Source: TMED-70 sp036164085 (GTDB lineage: Bacteria; Chloroflexota; Dehalococcoidia; Lucifugimonadales; Lucifugimonadaceae). From it: a stretch of DNA of 56,525 nt. Where the stretch lies: assembly GCA_036164085.1 (NCBI GenBank), contig JAYZJV010000043.1, positions 1 through 56,525 of the forward strand. Reading direction: 5' to 3'. Made by a program: the position numbers and the translations under genes. This document shows, one piece after another, positions 42,520 to 50,411 of this stretch; the stretch's first letter is position 1; every line of letters starts with the position of its first letter. The notes beneath the pieces were generated by a model that did no database searches, was not told the origin of the DNA, and saw only the letters and a list, made by a program, of their open reading frames with translations.

Positions 42520-43524
42520 TTGAGTACTCAACTAATAAAAATAAATAAATTTATTCAATCTAACAATAATCTTACTAATATTATAGATCATTGCAAAGAT
42601 TACAAATCTAAAAGCAAATCAAAAATATATATTGTAGGAGGTGTAATTAGAGACATTTTGACTGAATCTAAATCGGACCTTTATGATTTAGATATGGTTA
42701 TAGATGGAGATATAGAAGACTTTGTTTATTCACTATCTAATAAATACCAAACTGAAATAAATAAGGCTCATGAATTTTTGTATTATAAATTAGTATTAAA
42801 TAATTCATTTCAAATAGATGTTGCACATTCAAGAAAAGAATCATATCAAACCTTAGGGAAACTACCAAAATGGAATAAAGCAAATATATCTGAAGATTTA
42901 TTTAGAAGAGATTTTAGTATAAACTCTATAGCTTTAGAAATAACAAAGCAAAACTTAGAACTTATAGATCCATTAGATGGAATTTTAGATATAAATAAAA
43001 GATCTATCAGAATACTGCACGACAAGTCTTTCATAGATGACCCAACTAGAATTTACAGGGCATTCAAGTACAAGTCCAGATTGGATTTCACTTTTGAATC
43101 TAAAACTGAAATGTTATTAAATAAATCAATTGAATATATAAAATATGTTTCAGATTATAGAAAAAACAAGGAAATCATCAAATACTTAAATGAGCCTGAT
43201 TTAAATAAAATTTTAGGATTAATATATTCAAGAGAACATTATAAAAATTTACTCCCTAAGTATTTTATGAATAAAATCAACTTTATTGACAAAAAAAATT
43301 GGCTAAAAATGTCTACAATTGAAAAAATCTTTTTTGCGTTATTTGAAGTTAACAAATCAGATAGAAACGATTTTTTAACTTCCTTAAATATTTCTAAAGT
43401 TGACATGAAATATCTCTTAAATCTTTTTGAAACCAAAGAAAGGTTACAAAATAACGAATTGATCAATAGAGTTGATTTGAATTTCTCTGATGATATTGTC
43501 TCTAATTTATATCATTGCTTATAG
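42520..43524 (+). CDS. cca: tRNA nucleotidyltransferase / poly(A) polymerase family protein, short form
   Basis: The protein has the class II nucleotidyltransferase head: KIYIVGGVIRDILTES near 32-47 and the two carboxylates in LYDLDMVIDGD near 52-62. FRRDFSINSIALEI near 127, a DPLDGILDINKR block and the DDPTRIYRAFKYKSRLDFTF neck motif near 172-191 follow. It would add CCA to tRNA ends. At 334 residues from the TTG at 42520 it is shorter than usual (about 400-450), lacking much of the C-terminal body and any HD domain. The in-frame ATG at 42421 is rejected because it would overlap the divergent DsbA-family gene by 57 bases. The start has no clear ribosome-binding site. It converges with the glycosylase gene, overlapping by 23 bases. 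Confidence 0.75.
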   Translation: MSTQLIKINKFIQSNNNLTNIIDHCKDYKSKSKSKIYIVGGVIRDILTESKSDLYDLDMVIDGDIEDFVYSLSNKYQTEINKAHEFLYYKLVLNNSFQIDVAHSRKESYQTLGKLPKWNKANISEDLFRRDFSINSIALEITKQNLELIDPLDGILDINKRSIRILHDKSFIDDPTRIYRAFKYKSRLDFTFESKTEMLLNKSIEYIKYVSDYRKNKEIIKYLNEPDLNKILGLIYSREHYKNLLPKYFMNKINFIDKKNWLKMSTIEKIFFALFEVNKSDRNDFLTSLNISKVDMKYLLNLFETKERLQNNELINRVDLNFSDDIVSNLYHCL

Positions 43525-44398
43525 CGTGACGAATATGGTCGCCTCCCCACATCTCTGCTCTACTAGCTAACCTTTGTCTATGAAATATGTATTGTTGTGC
43601 ATGAGAAGAAAGTGCCCCAAATTTTCTTTTTGCTTTATCACTTGCTTTTTCGGGAGAAATATTTTTTGGATATTTATACCACCTAATAAGGCCTTTTAAT
43701 ACATGCCTATCAACTGGAAATGATTCTTTTTTATCATATGAGTAAGCTAAAATACAATCAGCAATTTTTCTACCAATTCCCTTAATTTCTAACAGTTTAG
43801 CTAAAGAATTTTTATAATTAGATATTTTTAAATCATGGATACTAATTTCTTCATCTAGTATAGCTTTAGATAAATTTATCAAATATGGAGCCCGAAAACC
43901 AAACCCTAAGCTTCTAAGTTTGTTTTCACCAATTTCATACAATTTATTTGAATTAGGGAATACACCTTGATTTATATCCCTAAGCAGTTTCAGGTGATAT
44001 TTGATCCTCTCAAGATTAGAACAAGAAGATGTTATGAACCCAATCATACATTCCCAAGGTTCTTGCTTTAATATTCGTAATCTTGGGTACATATTTATTA
44101 CAGGAGAAATAATATCATCTTTTAAAAGATCTTTAAAATTATGGATTTTAAAAGGATCCTCTCCTAAATAATTTTTGAAAAGACTTTCTAAATCATTCTC
44201 ATAACTACCACTAAGAATTTTTACAGATACAGAATTTTCTTCCTCTGTAACTAGTAGTTCAGTGTCTCTAAAAAATCCTTTAAAATATATTTTATTATTC
44301 TCTTTTATCCTTTCCCAAGCAAAAGATTGCCCTGAATCTAAAGTATTCAATAAATCAACATCTTCTTGAATCTTAAAATCTGTTTTATATTTATTCAT
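43502..44398 (-). CDS. OGG1-type 8-oxoguanine DNA glycosylase
   Basis: The 298-residue protein combines an N-terminal OGG-like domain (DVDLLNTLDSGQSFAWERI near 14-32) with the helix-hairpin-helix glycosylase fold. It has WECMIGFITSSCSNLERIKY near 113-132, LGFGFRAPYLI near 164, then LLEIKGIGRKIADCILAYS near 202-220 with the catalytic Lys and VDRHV near 229 with the catalytic Asp. It excises oxidised guanine and can cut the strand. The ATG at 44398 is preferred to the TTG at 44407; it overlaps the membrane protein upstream by 8 bases. It ends inside the convergent cca gene by 23 bases. Confidence 0.9.
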   Translation of the reverse strand: MNKYKTDFKIQEDVDLLNTLDSGQSFAWERIKENNKIYFKGFFRDTELLVTEEENSVSVKILSGSYENDLESLFKNYLGEDPFKIHNFKDLLKDDIISPVINMYPRLRILKQEPWECMIGFITSSCSNLERIKYHLKLLRDINQGVFPNSNKLYEIGENKLRSLGFGFRAPYLINLSKAILDEEISIHDLKISNYKNSLAKLLEIKGIGRKIADCILAYSYDKKESFPVDRHVLKGLIRWYKYPKNISPEKASDKAKRKFGALSSHAQQYIFHRQRLASRAEMWGGDHIRHAISNDIN

Positions 44399-44792
44399 AT
44401 TTATCAAACGCTAAAGATAGTAATATCGGATAAATAAAGCTTATATTTACAATTGTGATTAAAACAACTATTAATATATGAATTAATTTTATTTTTTCGA
44501 AAATAAATAAGTATATTGAATAAATAATTAATACCCAGAAAATAAAAATCATTAGAAAGAAATAGGGTAATAATTCAAAGTGTTTTATTGGATTGAACTC
44601 AAAGTATATGTATGGAATTAAATATGCTACAAATAAAAAAATAAAAGTTACAAAATTTACTAATAAAATGTTTTTTGAAGTGTTTGTAGTTTTTTCAAAA
44701 TTGAAAAATTTATATATATTTACATATGAAGAAACAAATAGCCAGTTAGCACACAAAAGAATCAAAGATAGAGCTAAATTATATATATTCAT
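44391..44792 (-). CDS. Small integral membrane protein of unknown function
   Basis: A 133-residue protein with four predicted membrane helices (about residues 4-24, 43-65, 75-97 and 103-125) and short, lysine-rich loops. No family is recognised. It begins within the ispE stop (4-base overlap, ATGA) and its end overlaps the glycosylase start by 8 bases, so it is firmly part of the enolase-rsmA-ispE transcript. The composition is very rich in Ile, Phe, Leu and Asn, as expected for an AT-rich genome. Function unknown. Confidence 0.75.
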   Translation of the reverse strand: MNIYNLALSLILLCANWLFVSSYVNIYKFFNFEKTTNTSKNILLVNFVTFIFLFVAYLIPYIYFEFNPIKHFELLPYFFLMIFIFWVLIIYSIYLFIFEKIKLIHILIVVLITIVNISFIYPILLSLAFDKYE

Positions 44793-45622
44793 AATAATTT
44801 TGTATGAAAAGAAAATATATCTAAATTGCTTTGATTTACAATATCTTTTAAATGTGATGCTTGTTTATAAGAACTACAAATTGAATAATAAGTCGGTCCT
44901 GCACCAGTCATTGATAAATTGGGTATCCCTAAGTCTAAAAGATTACTTTTGAATATATTTAGATCAATAAATGTTATATTGGCAGCCTCCTCCAAGCCGT
45001 TGAAAAAAGGAGGACTTAAGCTTTTATGATTGTTTATTTTTGACAATAGAATTTTTTGATTACTTCCATCGCTAAAAGAGGCTAGATTTTGAAATACGTT
45101 CTTCGTTTTATCTTTTAAATTATGGTTAGGATAAAAGATAACAACATTATCTAATTTAGGTTTAGTGATAAAAGATATTTTATCTCCTCGGCCAGAGACT
45201 TTAGCTGTTGATTTGGACAGAAAAAAAGGTATGTCGGAACCAAATTTTAAAGCAATGTCAAATTTTTCCTTTGAATCTAAATTTAACTTTAGAATTGAAT
45301 TGATCCCTTCTATGGCATTGGCAGCATTTGAAGACCCTCCTCCCATCCCAGAAGAATAAGGAATATTTTTATCAACAACAATCTTTAATTTATTCTTCGT
45401 GTTATATTTTTTAGTCATATAATCTAGTACCTTAAAAACAATGTTTTCATTTTCTTTAATGCCTTTTTGATGGACTTCGTTCTTATCAGATAGACAAAAA
45501 GTAATTTGATCAGATAAATCAATTTTACATAAGATTGAAGAAACCTCATGGAATCCATCTGCTCGTTTTTTTAAAATCTCTAATCCTAAATTTATTTTTG
45601 CGTAACTGTTTAATGTGATCAT
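44789..45622 (-). CDS. ispE: 4-diphosphocytidyl-2-C-methyl-D-erythritol kinase
   Basis: The 277-residue protein is a GHMP kinase. It begins with SYAKINLGLEILKKRADGFH near 6-25, has the ATP-binding block PYSSGMGGGSSNAANAIEG near 88-106, the catalytic Asp in FGSDIPFFLSKSTAKVSG near 131-148, and the late SMTGAGPTYYSIC motif near 239. It phosphorylates CDP-methylerythritol, the fourth step of the MEP isoprenoid pathway, so this organism makes isoprenoids by the non-mevalonate route. It overlaps rsmA by 4 bases, the common bacterial ksgA-ispE order. Confidence 0.95.
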   Translation of the reverse strand: MITLNSYAKINLGLEILKKRADGFHEVSSILCKIDLSDQITFCLSDKNEVHQKGIKENENIVFKVLDYMTKKYNTKNKLKIVVDKNIPYSSGMGGGSSNAANAIEGINSILKLNLDSKEKFDIALKFGSDIPFFLSKSTAKVSGRGDKISFITKPKLDNVVIFYPNHNLKDKTKNVFQNLASFSDGSNQKILLSKINNHKSLSPPFFNGLEEAANITFIDLNIFKSNLLDLGIPNLSMTGAGPTYYSICSSYKQASHLKDIVNQSNLDIFSFHTKLL

Positions 45623-46368
45623 AATTTCTTATAATTTTTGTATAGATTATCCCAATCATCTAAACTAAGATGTTGAGGTCTTAGGTTTTCATCTATATTA
45701 GAATCATTTAATATATTCTTAACTTCTTCTGATTTTATTCCTAAACCCATTGAAATTGAATTTGATATTTTTTTCCTTGGATTTGAAAAAGACTTTCTAA
45801 TAAATTCTATATAATTTTTATTGCTTTTTATGTTTTTTGGTATGATCTTTACAGTCATTGAGTCAACTTTAGGAACAGGAAAAAACTCTGTATTTTTTAT
45901 TATCAATAATTTCTCTACATCACAATAAGATTGAATAAGCAAGCTTAGAAAACTTTTTTTACCTGGTCCTGCTACTATTTGTTCCCCCACTTCCTTTTGA
46001 ACAGTAAATACCATTGAATTGACTGATTCTTGAAACATAAAATTTCTTATGATTATATTTGAAGCATAATAAGGTAGATTACCTATTATATTAATTTTTG
46101 AATTACTTTTAATTTTATATGTTCTAGCATCCTCATTTAGTATTTTAAAATTATAATTTTTATACTTATTTTTTAATGGAATTATAAGATCTGTATCATA
46201 CTCTAGAAGAGTAATATTTTTATTTAAATAAATAAGATTATCAGTTAATGCTCCATCACCAGGACCAATTTCTAAAATATTTATTGATGGATCAAAATTA
46301 GATAAATCAACAATTTTTTGTGAAATGTCTGGATTTCTCAAGAAATTTTGGCCTAATTTTTTTTTCAT
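45619..46368 (-). CDS. rsmA: 16S rRNA dimethyladenosine transferase (RsmA/KsgA)
   Basis: The 249-residue protein has the family start KKLGQNFLRNPDISQKIVDL near 3-22, the AdoMet site ILEIGPGDGALTDNL near 32-46, LNEDARTYKI near 77, and the catalytic NLPYYASNIII near 94-104 (NLPY motif). A C-terminal helical domain ends with LRPQHLSLDDWDNLY. It dimethylates two adjacent adenosines near the 3' end of 16S rRNA. It overlaps ispE by 4 bases and follows the second enolase-superfamily gene by 19 bases. Confidence 0.95.
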   Translation of the reverse strand: MKKKLGQNFLRNPDISQKIVDLSNFDPSINILEIGPGDGALTDNLIYLNKNITLLEYDTDLIIPLKNKYKNYNFKILNEDARTYKIKSNSKINIIGNLPYYASNIIIRNFMFQESVNSMVFTVQKEVGEQIVAGPGKKSFLSLLIQSYCDVEKLLIIKNTEFFPVPKVDSMTVKIIPKNIKSNKNYIEFIRKSFSNPRKKISNSISMGLGIKSEEVKNILNDSNIDENLRPQHLSLDDWDNLYKNYKKL

Positions 46369-46387
46369 ATCTCTTTTAATAAATGAA

Positions 46388-47575
46388 TTAAAATATTCTT
46401 TGTCCTGATGAAGATTTATTGATAGTAATAACCTCGCCTATGGTAAATTTTTCTAAAGCTTTTTCATCTACCTCAATACCCAAACCTGGTCCGTTAGGTA
46501 CATCTACCCTGCTTTTATTATGTATGAATATATCATTAGTTAGGTTTTCTCTCACAGGATGAGGAGTTTTGTCGCATTCTAAAACAGATTCATTTTCATA
46601 AGGAATGTCTTCCATTGATATTTGTGTTAATGGTTGAACAGAAAGTGAATGAAGAGCAGCTGCAAATGAAATACCAGTTCCCCAGAAATGAGGGTTAAAT
46701 TTGAGACCTAAGGATTGAGCGATTAACCCGACTTTATGCATCTCTGAAGGACCTCCTACCGCACAAATATCAGGTTGAAATATATCAAATGTTCTATTTA
46801 CCATTCTAGAAATAAAATCCCACCTTGTAGAAAGGCTTTCTCCTCCAGAGACTGGTATGTAAGAATTTTCTTGTACATATTTGTTGGATCTGTCATCTCT
46901 TGAAGCACAAGGTTCTTCAAACCATTCAAATTCCTTGTTAGAAAGCAATTTTGTAAATTGAATAGCATTAGTTGGATCATAAGCTTCATTTGCATCAAAC
47001 ATGAGTTTTATATCATCTCCAATTGTTTTTTTTACTTCTAAGACTCTCATTGCATCTTCTTTTAGTGATAGTGCTCCTATTTTCATTTTCATTCCTGTAT
47101 ATCCATTTGTAGCATGTTGTTCAGCTTCTTTTATCAAAGCATCAAATGAATAATTGTTTGTATAGTACAAACCTGTAGCATAAACAGGTATTGAATCTTT
47201 GAATCTACCTCCTAAAATATCTGAAGCAGATTTATTTTCATATTTGCCTACAATATCGTACAAGGCTGTGTCTAAGGCACTTATAGCATAAACTGCTGAC
47301 TTAGCAAATACATGTCCTTGAAAAGTTGCCCTATAAAGCTTATTCCATATTTTTTCTATAAATCTTGGGTCTTCCCCTATAGCTATTTTTAAAACGGTTG
47401 AAATAGCTTGAAGGGTTTCTAATGATCCAAATGTTTCTCCCCAACCAACAATTCCTTCATCAGTAATAACTTTTATGTTTATCACACTTCTTATGTCTGT
47501 CCATCTTTGAGACCAAGCGAATGGCTCTTCCAATTTTCCTTCAAGATACCTTATTTCAATTTTTTCAATTTTCAT
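46388..47575 (-). CDS. Mandelate racemase/muconate-lactonizing-type enolase superfamily enzyme (KxK variant)
   Basis: The 395-residue protein carries the standard barrel residues: the KxK pair in GMKMKIGAL near 167, metal ligands Asp in LMFDANEAYD near 197, Glu in WFEEPCASRD near 223 and Glu in VSGGESLS near 248, Asp in FQPDICAVGG near 271, and His in FNPHFWGTG near 300. The cap includes GIVGWGETFG near 40. The Lys/His base pair suggests a racemase or acid-sugar dehydratase; the exact substrate is unknown. It differs from the KxH paralogue at 17743. It heads the transcript that also makes rsmA, ispE, a membrane protein and the glycosylase, an unusual combination. Confidence 0.9.
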   Translation of the reverse strand: MKIEKIEIRYLEGKLEEPFAWSQRWTDIRSVINIKVITDEGIVGWGETFGSLETLQAISTVLKIAIGEDPRFIEKIWNKLYRATFQGHVFAKSAVYAISALDTALYDIVGKYENKSASDILGGRFKDSIPVYATGLYYTNNYSFDALIKEAEQHATNGYTGMKMKIGALSLKEDAMRVLEVKKTIGDDIKLMFDANEAYDPTNAIQFTKLLSNKEFEWFEEPCASRDDRSNKYVQENSYIPVSGGESLSTRWDFISRMVNRTFDIFQPDICAVGGPSEMHKVGLIAQSLGLKFNPHFWGTGISFAAALHSLSVQPLTQISMEDIPYENESVLECDKTPHPVRENLTNDIFIHNKSRVDVPNGPGLGIEVDEKALEKFTIGEVITINKSSSGQRIF

Positions 47576-47637
47576 AATAAATAATTCTAATTAATTCTTA
47601 TAATACTAATCAATTTTTAAAATTATTAGAATGATTT

Positions 47638-47666
47638 TTGCTATTTTTTCATTTTATATTTATCAT
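47638..47666 (+). promoter_or_regulatory. Promoter of galU
   Basis: A -35-like TTGCTA (47638-47643) and a -10-like TATCAT (47661-47666) are 17 bases apart, four of six and five of six matches to the sigma-70 consensus. Initiation near 47673 gives a leader of about 30 bases before the galU ATG at 47704. The leader lacks a strong ribosome-binding site. Confidence 0.45.
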
Positions 47667-47703
47667 GGTGACATGAGGGCAAATTTCTTATCAATAAAAT
47701 TTT

Positions 47704-48528
47704 ATGACTACAAATAGTCTTAATTGGGCAGTAATCCCTTGCGCCGGTCTAGGTACTAGATTAATGCCTGTTACAAGATCTGTCCCAAAAGCTATGCTTC
47801 CTATAGGAAACTATCCTTTAATACATTTTGCTGTTAAAGAAGCAATTTCTATAGGAATAGAAAATATTCACATAATAATTGGTGATGGTATGGACTCTGT
47901 TAGAAGCTATTTTTCTGAAATAAATCAATCTCAACAAATGAAAAACGGCACTAAAGAGAATATTGATATTGATGAAATGATTCAGTCTTCAGATATTAGG
48001 TTTTTACTGCAAGAAAAGCCTCTTGGAGTAGGTCATGCGATAAAACTTACAAAAAGGATAATAGGAGATAATTCTTTTGCAGTTATTTTGCCTGATGACC
48101 TTATATTTTCCAAGCCAAATTCTTTAGATCAATTAAAAAAAATATATCAACAATTTGGTGGCCATGTAATTGGATTGAATAAGCTGAAAAAAAATGAAAT
48201 TGAAAATAAAGGTATTGTTGATTTCGATGAAGAAAAAAGCAGATTTAAAATCACAGCCCTTAAAGAAAAGCCAAAAATATCAGACGCACCCTCAAATATA
48301 GGCATTGTTGGTAGATATATTTTTGACAACAGTATTTTTGATCAAATAATTGATTCAGAAGAAGGAGAAACTAACTTAACTGATGCTTTATCAGACTCAT
48401 TAAGTACAGGTTCAGTTTCAGGAAAAATTTTAGAGGGGTATCATTTTGACACAGGAAATCCAATAGGCTTAGTAAAGGCTTCTAATTTCTTTATGAAAAA
48501 TTCAAAACTTATTTTAGAAAAATATTAA
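47704..48528 (+). CDS. galU: UTP--glucose-1-phosphate uridylyltransferase
   Basis: The 274-residue protein has the nucleotide-binding start VIPCAGLGTRLMPVTRSVPK near 10-29 and MLPIGNYPLIHFAVKEA. QEKPLGVGHAIKLTKR lies near 101-116, the metal Asp in VILPDDLIF near 126, and the glucose-binding block KGIVDFDEE near 170 with LKEKPK. It makes UDP-glucose for cell-surface glycans and may supply the membrane glycosyltransferase-like proteins encoded elsewhere in the window. It is slightly shorter than typical GalU (about 290). Its stop overlaps that of lepA on the other strand by 4 bases. Confidence 0.92.
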   Translation: MTTNSLNWAVIPCAGLGTRLMPVTRSVPKAMLPIGNYPLIHFAVKEAISIGIENIHIIIGDGMDSVRSYFSEINQSQQMKNGTKENIDIDEMIQSSDIRFLLQEKPLGVGHAIKLTKRIIGDNSFAVILPDDLIFSKPNSLDQLKKIYQQFGGHVIGLNKLKKNEIENKGIVDFDEEKSRFKITALKEKPKISDAPSNIGIVGRYIFDNSIFDQIIDSEEGETNLTDALSDSLSTGSVSGKILEGYHFDTGNPIGLVKASNFFMKNSKLILEKY

Positions 48529-50336
48529 TCAATCTTCAAGACAGCCATAAAAGCCTCTTGTGGTACTTCAACGGAACCAATCATTTTCATTCTTCTTTTC
48601 TTACCTTTAGCTTGTTGTTCAAGTAGCTTTCTTTTCCTGGTAACATCACCGCCATAACATTTTGCAAGAACATTTTTTCTAAGGGCACTTATATTTTCTC
48701 TTGCAACAATTTTTCCTCCAATTGCTGCTTGTATAGGGACCTGAAACATTTGCCTTGGAATAAGTTCTTTCAACTTACTTGCTAGATCTCTACCTTTATA
48801 TGGAGCTCTAGTCTTTTCAGTAATTAAAGATAATGAATCAACATTTTCATGATTGACTAATATATCTAGTTTTACAAGGTTCGCTTTACGTTCTTCAATT
48901 AACTCATAATCCATAGAAGCATAACCTGATGAACATGATTTAAGTCCATCAAAAAAATCAATCAATATTTCAGAAAGTGGAAGAAAATGAGTGATTAGAA
49001 CTCTTTGATTTTTTAAATTTTTTTTACTGTTTTGTATATAATCAATCTGGCCAAATTCTCCCCTTTTTGTAGATAAGAATTCTGTCACTTTACCTATATA
49101 ATTTTCCGGTGTGATTATTGTAGTTTTCACCCAAGGTTCAGTTATGTAATCTATAAATTGTGTTTGTGGCCATTCTGAAGGATTTTGTATTTTAATTAGT
49201 TCTCCATTTTTCATATATACACTATGTGTAACACTAGGAGCTGTAGTAATTAGCTCAAGGTCATATTCTCTTTCAAGCCTTTCTTGAATAATTTCCATAT
49301 GTAGCATTCCTAAAAATCCACATCTAAAACCAAATCCTAATGCTACTGATGTTTCTGGTTCGTAAACTAAACTTGGATCATTCAAAAAAAGCTTATCAAG
49401 CGCATCTCTAAGTTCTTGATATCTATCTGAATCAACTGGGTATAAACCTGTATAAACAGTAGGCGAAGATTCTTTATATCCAATAAGAGGTTTTGAGTTT
49501 TTATTTGCAATATCAAATATAGTATCACCTACCTTAATATCTTTCAGATTTTTAATTCCTGTTTCTATGTAACCTACCAATCCTGTTTTTAACGAAGTTG
49601 AGGAAACTTGATTAGGTTTCAAGAAACCAATATCTATAGCTTCTATCTCTGTTTTAGAATTATAAAAATAAAGTTTTTGTCCTTTATTTATTTGACCATT
49701 AAAAACTTTGACATATGCAATGGCTCCTTTGAATGAATCATAAATAGAATCAAATATTAATGCTTTCAACCCCTCATTTTTTTTAGATTCTTTAGGAGGA
49801 GGGATTTTTTCTATAATTTTTTCGAGTAAAGTGTCAACACCAGTTCCATCTTTTGCTGAAACTTGTAAAATTTCTGATTCATCAAATCCTAATATTTCTG
49901 AAACTTCAGACATAATTTTTTCTGTTTCTGCTAATGGAGAGTCAATTTTATTTATAACAGGGATTATAATTAAATCTTGATCCATAGCTTGATATACGGT
50001 CGAAATAGTTTGAGCTTGTACACCCTGAGTAGCATCTATTAGCAATAAAGCGCCTTCACATGCAGCTAAAGACCTAGAAACTTCATAAGTGAAATCTACA
50101 TGCCCTGGAGTATCAATTAAATTTAAAATATAGTCTTTGTTATTATAGTTGTAATTTAGTTGAATCGTTTGGGCCTTAATGGTAATTCCTCTTTCTCTTT
50201 CCAGATCCATAGTATCAAGAACTTGATCTTTTAAATTTCTACTGGACATTGTATTCGTAAGCTCAATAAATCTATCTGCTAAGGTAGATTTACCATGATC
50301 AATATGGGCGATAACCGAAAAGTTTCTAATTCTCAT
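48525..50336 (-). CDS. lepA: Elongation factor 4 (LepA)
   Basis: The 603-residue protein is a full-length translational GTPase. G1 is AHIDHGKSTLADRF near 9-22, G2/G3 RERGITIKAQTIQL near 47 and DTPGHVDFTYEVSRSLAACE near 75-94, and G4 NKID near 129. The LepA-specific C-terminal domain contains KRRMKMIGSVEVPQEAFMAV near 580-599. It acts on ribosomes in elongation or biogenesis. A TATAAT (complement of 50370-50375) about 35 bases upstream is a plausible -10 box; no clear ribosome-binding site is present. Confidence 0.97.
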   Translation of the reverse strand: MRIRNFSVIAHIDHGKSTLADRFIELTNTMSSRNLKDQVLDTMDLERERGITIKAQTIQLNYNYNNKDYILNLIDTPGHVDFTYEVSRSLAACEGALLLIDATQGVQAQTISTVYQAMDQDLIIIPVINKIDSPLAETEKIMSEVSEILGFDESEILQVSAKDGTGVDTLLEKIIEKIPPPKESKKNEGLKALIFDSIYDSFKGAIAYVKVFNGQINKGQKLYFYNSKTEIEAIDIGFLKPNQVSSTSLKTGLVGYIETGIKNLKDIKVGDTIFDIANKNSKPLIGYKESSPTVYTGLYPVDSDRYQELRDALDKLFLNDPSLVYEPETSVALGFGFRCGFLGMLHMEIIQERLEREYDLELITTAPSVTHSVYMKNGELIKIQNPSEWPQTQFIDYITEPWVKTTIITPENYIGKVTEFLSTKRGEFGQIDYIQNSKKNLKNQRVLITHFLPLSEILIDFFDGLKSCSSGYASMDYELIEERKANLVKLDILVNHENVDSLSLITEKTRAPYKGRDLASKLKELIPRQMFQVPIQAAIGGKIVARENISALRKNVLAKCYGGDVTRKRKLLEQQAKGKKRRMKMIGSVEVPQEAFMAVLKID

Positions 50337-50411
50337 ATTAAAAAAGGAAAAAATTAATTATTAAAAATAATTATACGCTAACAAAGTTAAGGACTTTCCT
50401 ATCTAACTGTT

